This document shows positions 6,355 to 6,450 of a DNA stretch of 6,450 nt, one piece after another (within the stretch, counting starts at the first letter, position 1; each line of letters starts with the position of its first letter). The stretch covers positions 1 to 6,450 of the forward strand of contig DAOVSZ010000160.1 of assembly GCA_030627725.1 (NCBI GenBank). The letters run 5' to 3'. The notes beneath the pieces are model-generated. The model saw nothing but the letters and a program-made list of their open reading frames with translations, searched no databases and was not told the DNA's origin. The DNA is from Desulfobulbaceae bacterium (lineage in GTDB: Bacteria; Desulfobacterota; Desulfobulbia; Desulfobulbales; DAOVSZ01). The position numbers were made by a program, and so were the translations under genes.

Positions 6355-6450
6355 TTACTGGATCAACATTTTTTGATATGGTGACGGCAAAAATTTTTCG
6401 ATTAATAATGTTGGTGCCCACCCCGGAACGGCACTTCCTTCAGGGGCGAC
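6355..6450 (-). other. Right-edge segment: open reading to the edge, possible gene or repeat fragment
   Basis: Two - strand frames run in from the window edge. One ends at TAA 6402-6404 and reads ...KEVPFRGGHQHY; the other ends at TAA 6355-6357 after 31 residues (...EKFLPSPYQKMLIQ). GGHQH-type endings recall, from memory only, short hypothetical proteins translated from interspersed repeats in environmental bacterial genomes. A small inverted repeat, GTGCC (6414-6418) and GGCAC (6430-6434), lies here. Neither frame can be called a gene from so little sequence. Confidence 0.25.

Noticed and set aside
6378..6450. Start of a divergent + strand gene (ATG at 6378, open to the edge)
   Set aside because: Only 24 codons are visible, there is no ribosome binding site, and the other strand is equally open. 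Not enough to support a call.

Overview
The window holds two gene pairs arranged tail to tail. The left pair is on the + strand: a methylaspartate ammonia-lyase gene (5-1249), then, overlapping its stop codon, a gene for a P-loop NTPase with a C-terminal region resembling the alanyl-tRNA synthetase editing (second additional) domain (1246-2172). The right pair is on the - strand: a membrane-bound, Cache-like sensor histidine kinase (4508-6274), followed downstream by a soluble hybrid histidine kinase with receiver-PAS-kinase-receiver architecture (2188-4275). The pairs converge with only 15 bp between their stop codons.

The gene content suggests an anaerobic bacterium that uses the methylaspartate route of glutamate metabolism. 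The kinase styles (an 'HNIGNA' H-box, and a long receiver with an MPPGWDG motif) are ones I associate with Desulfobacterota and related groups. This taxonomic guess is inference only. Base composition looks close to 50 percent GC, with an AT-rich promoter region at the right end.

The most notable structure lies between the two kinase genes. A 181-bp non-coding element (4331-4511) begins GTAA and ends TTAC, and is flanked by an identical 8-bp direct repeat (CCGGAATC). Inside are a 20-bp perfect inverted repeat and a 14+4-bp hairpin. GTAA ends, a GTAAGCG terminal repeat and an 8-bp target duplication are hallmarks of the IS66 family, so I read it as an IS66-type miniature element (MITE). It landed in the last codons of the membrane kinase gene, and its own terminal GTAA supplies that gene's present stop codon. 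Removing the element and one repeat copy in silico lets the kinase frame continue for 18 codons and end 11 nt inside the start of the hybrid kinase gene. The two genes were therefore probably translationally coupled before the insertion.

Functionally, the left pair is one enzyme of glutamate fermentation plus a co-translated accessory protein of unknown role. The right pair is probably a phosphorelay in which the membrane kinase senses an extracytoplasmic signal and passes phosphate to the N-terminal receiver of the hybrid kinase. No DNA-binding output protein is encoded in the window. The last 175 bases hold the upstream region of the kinase operon, with two small dyads, and at the edge a possible fragment of another gene or interspersed repeat.
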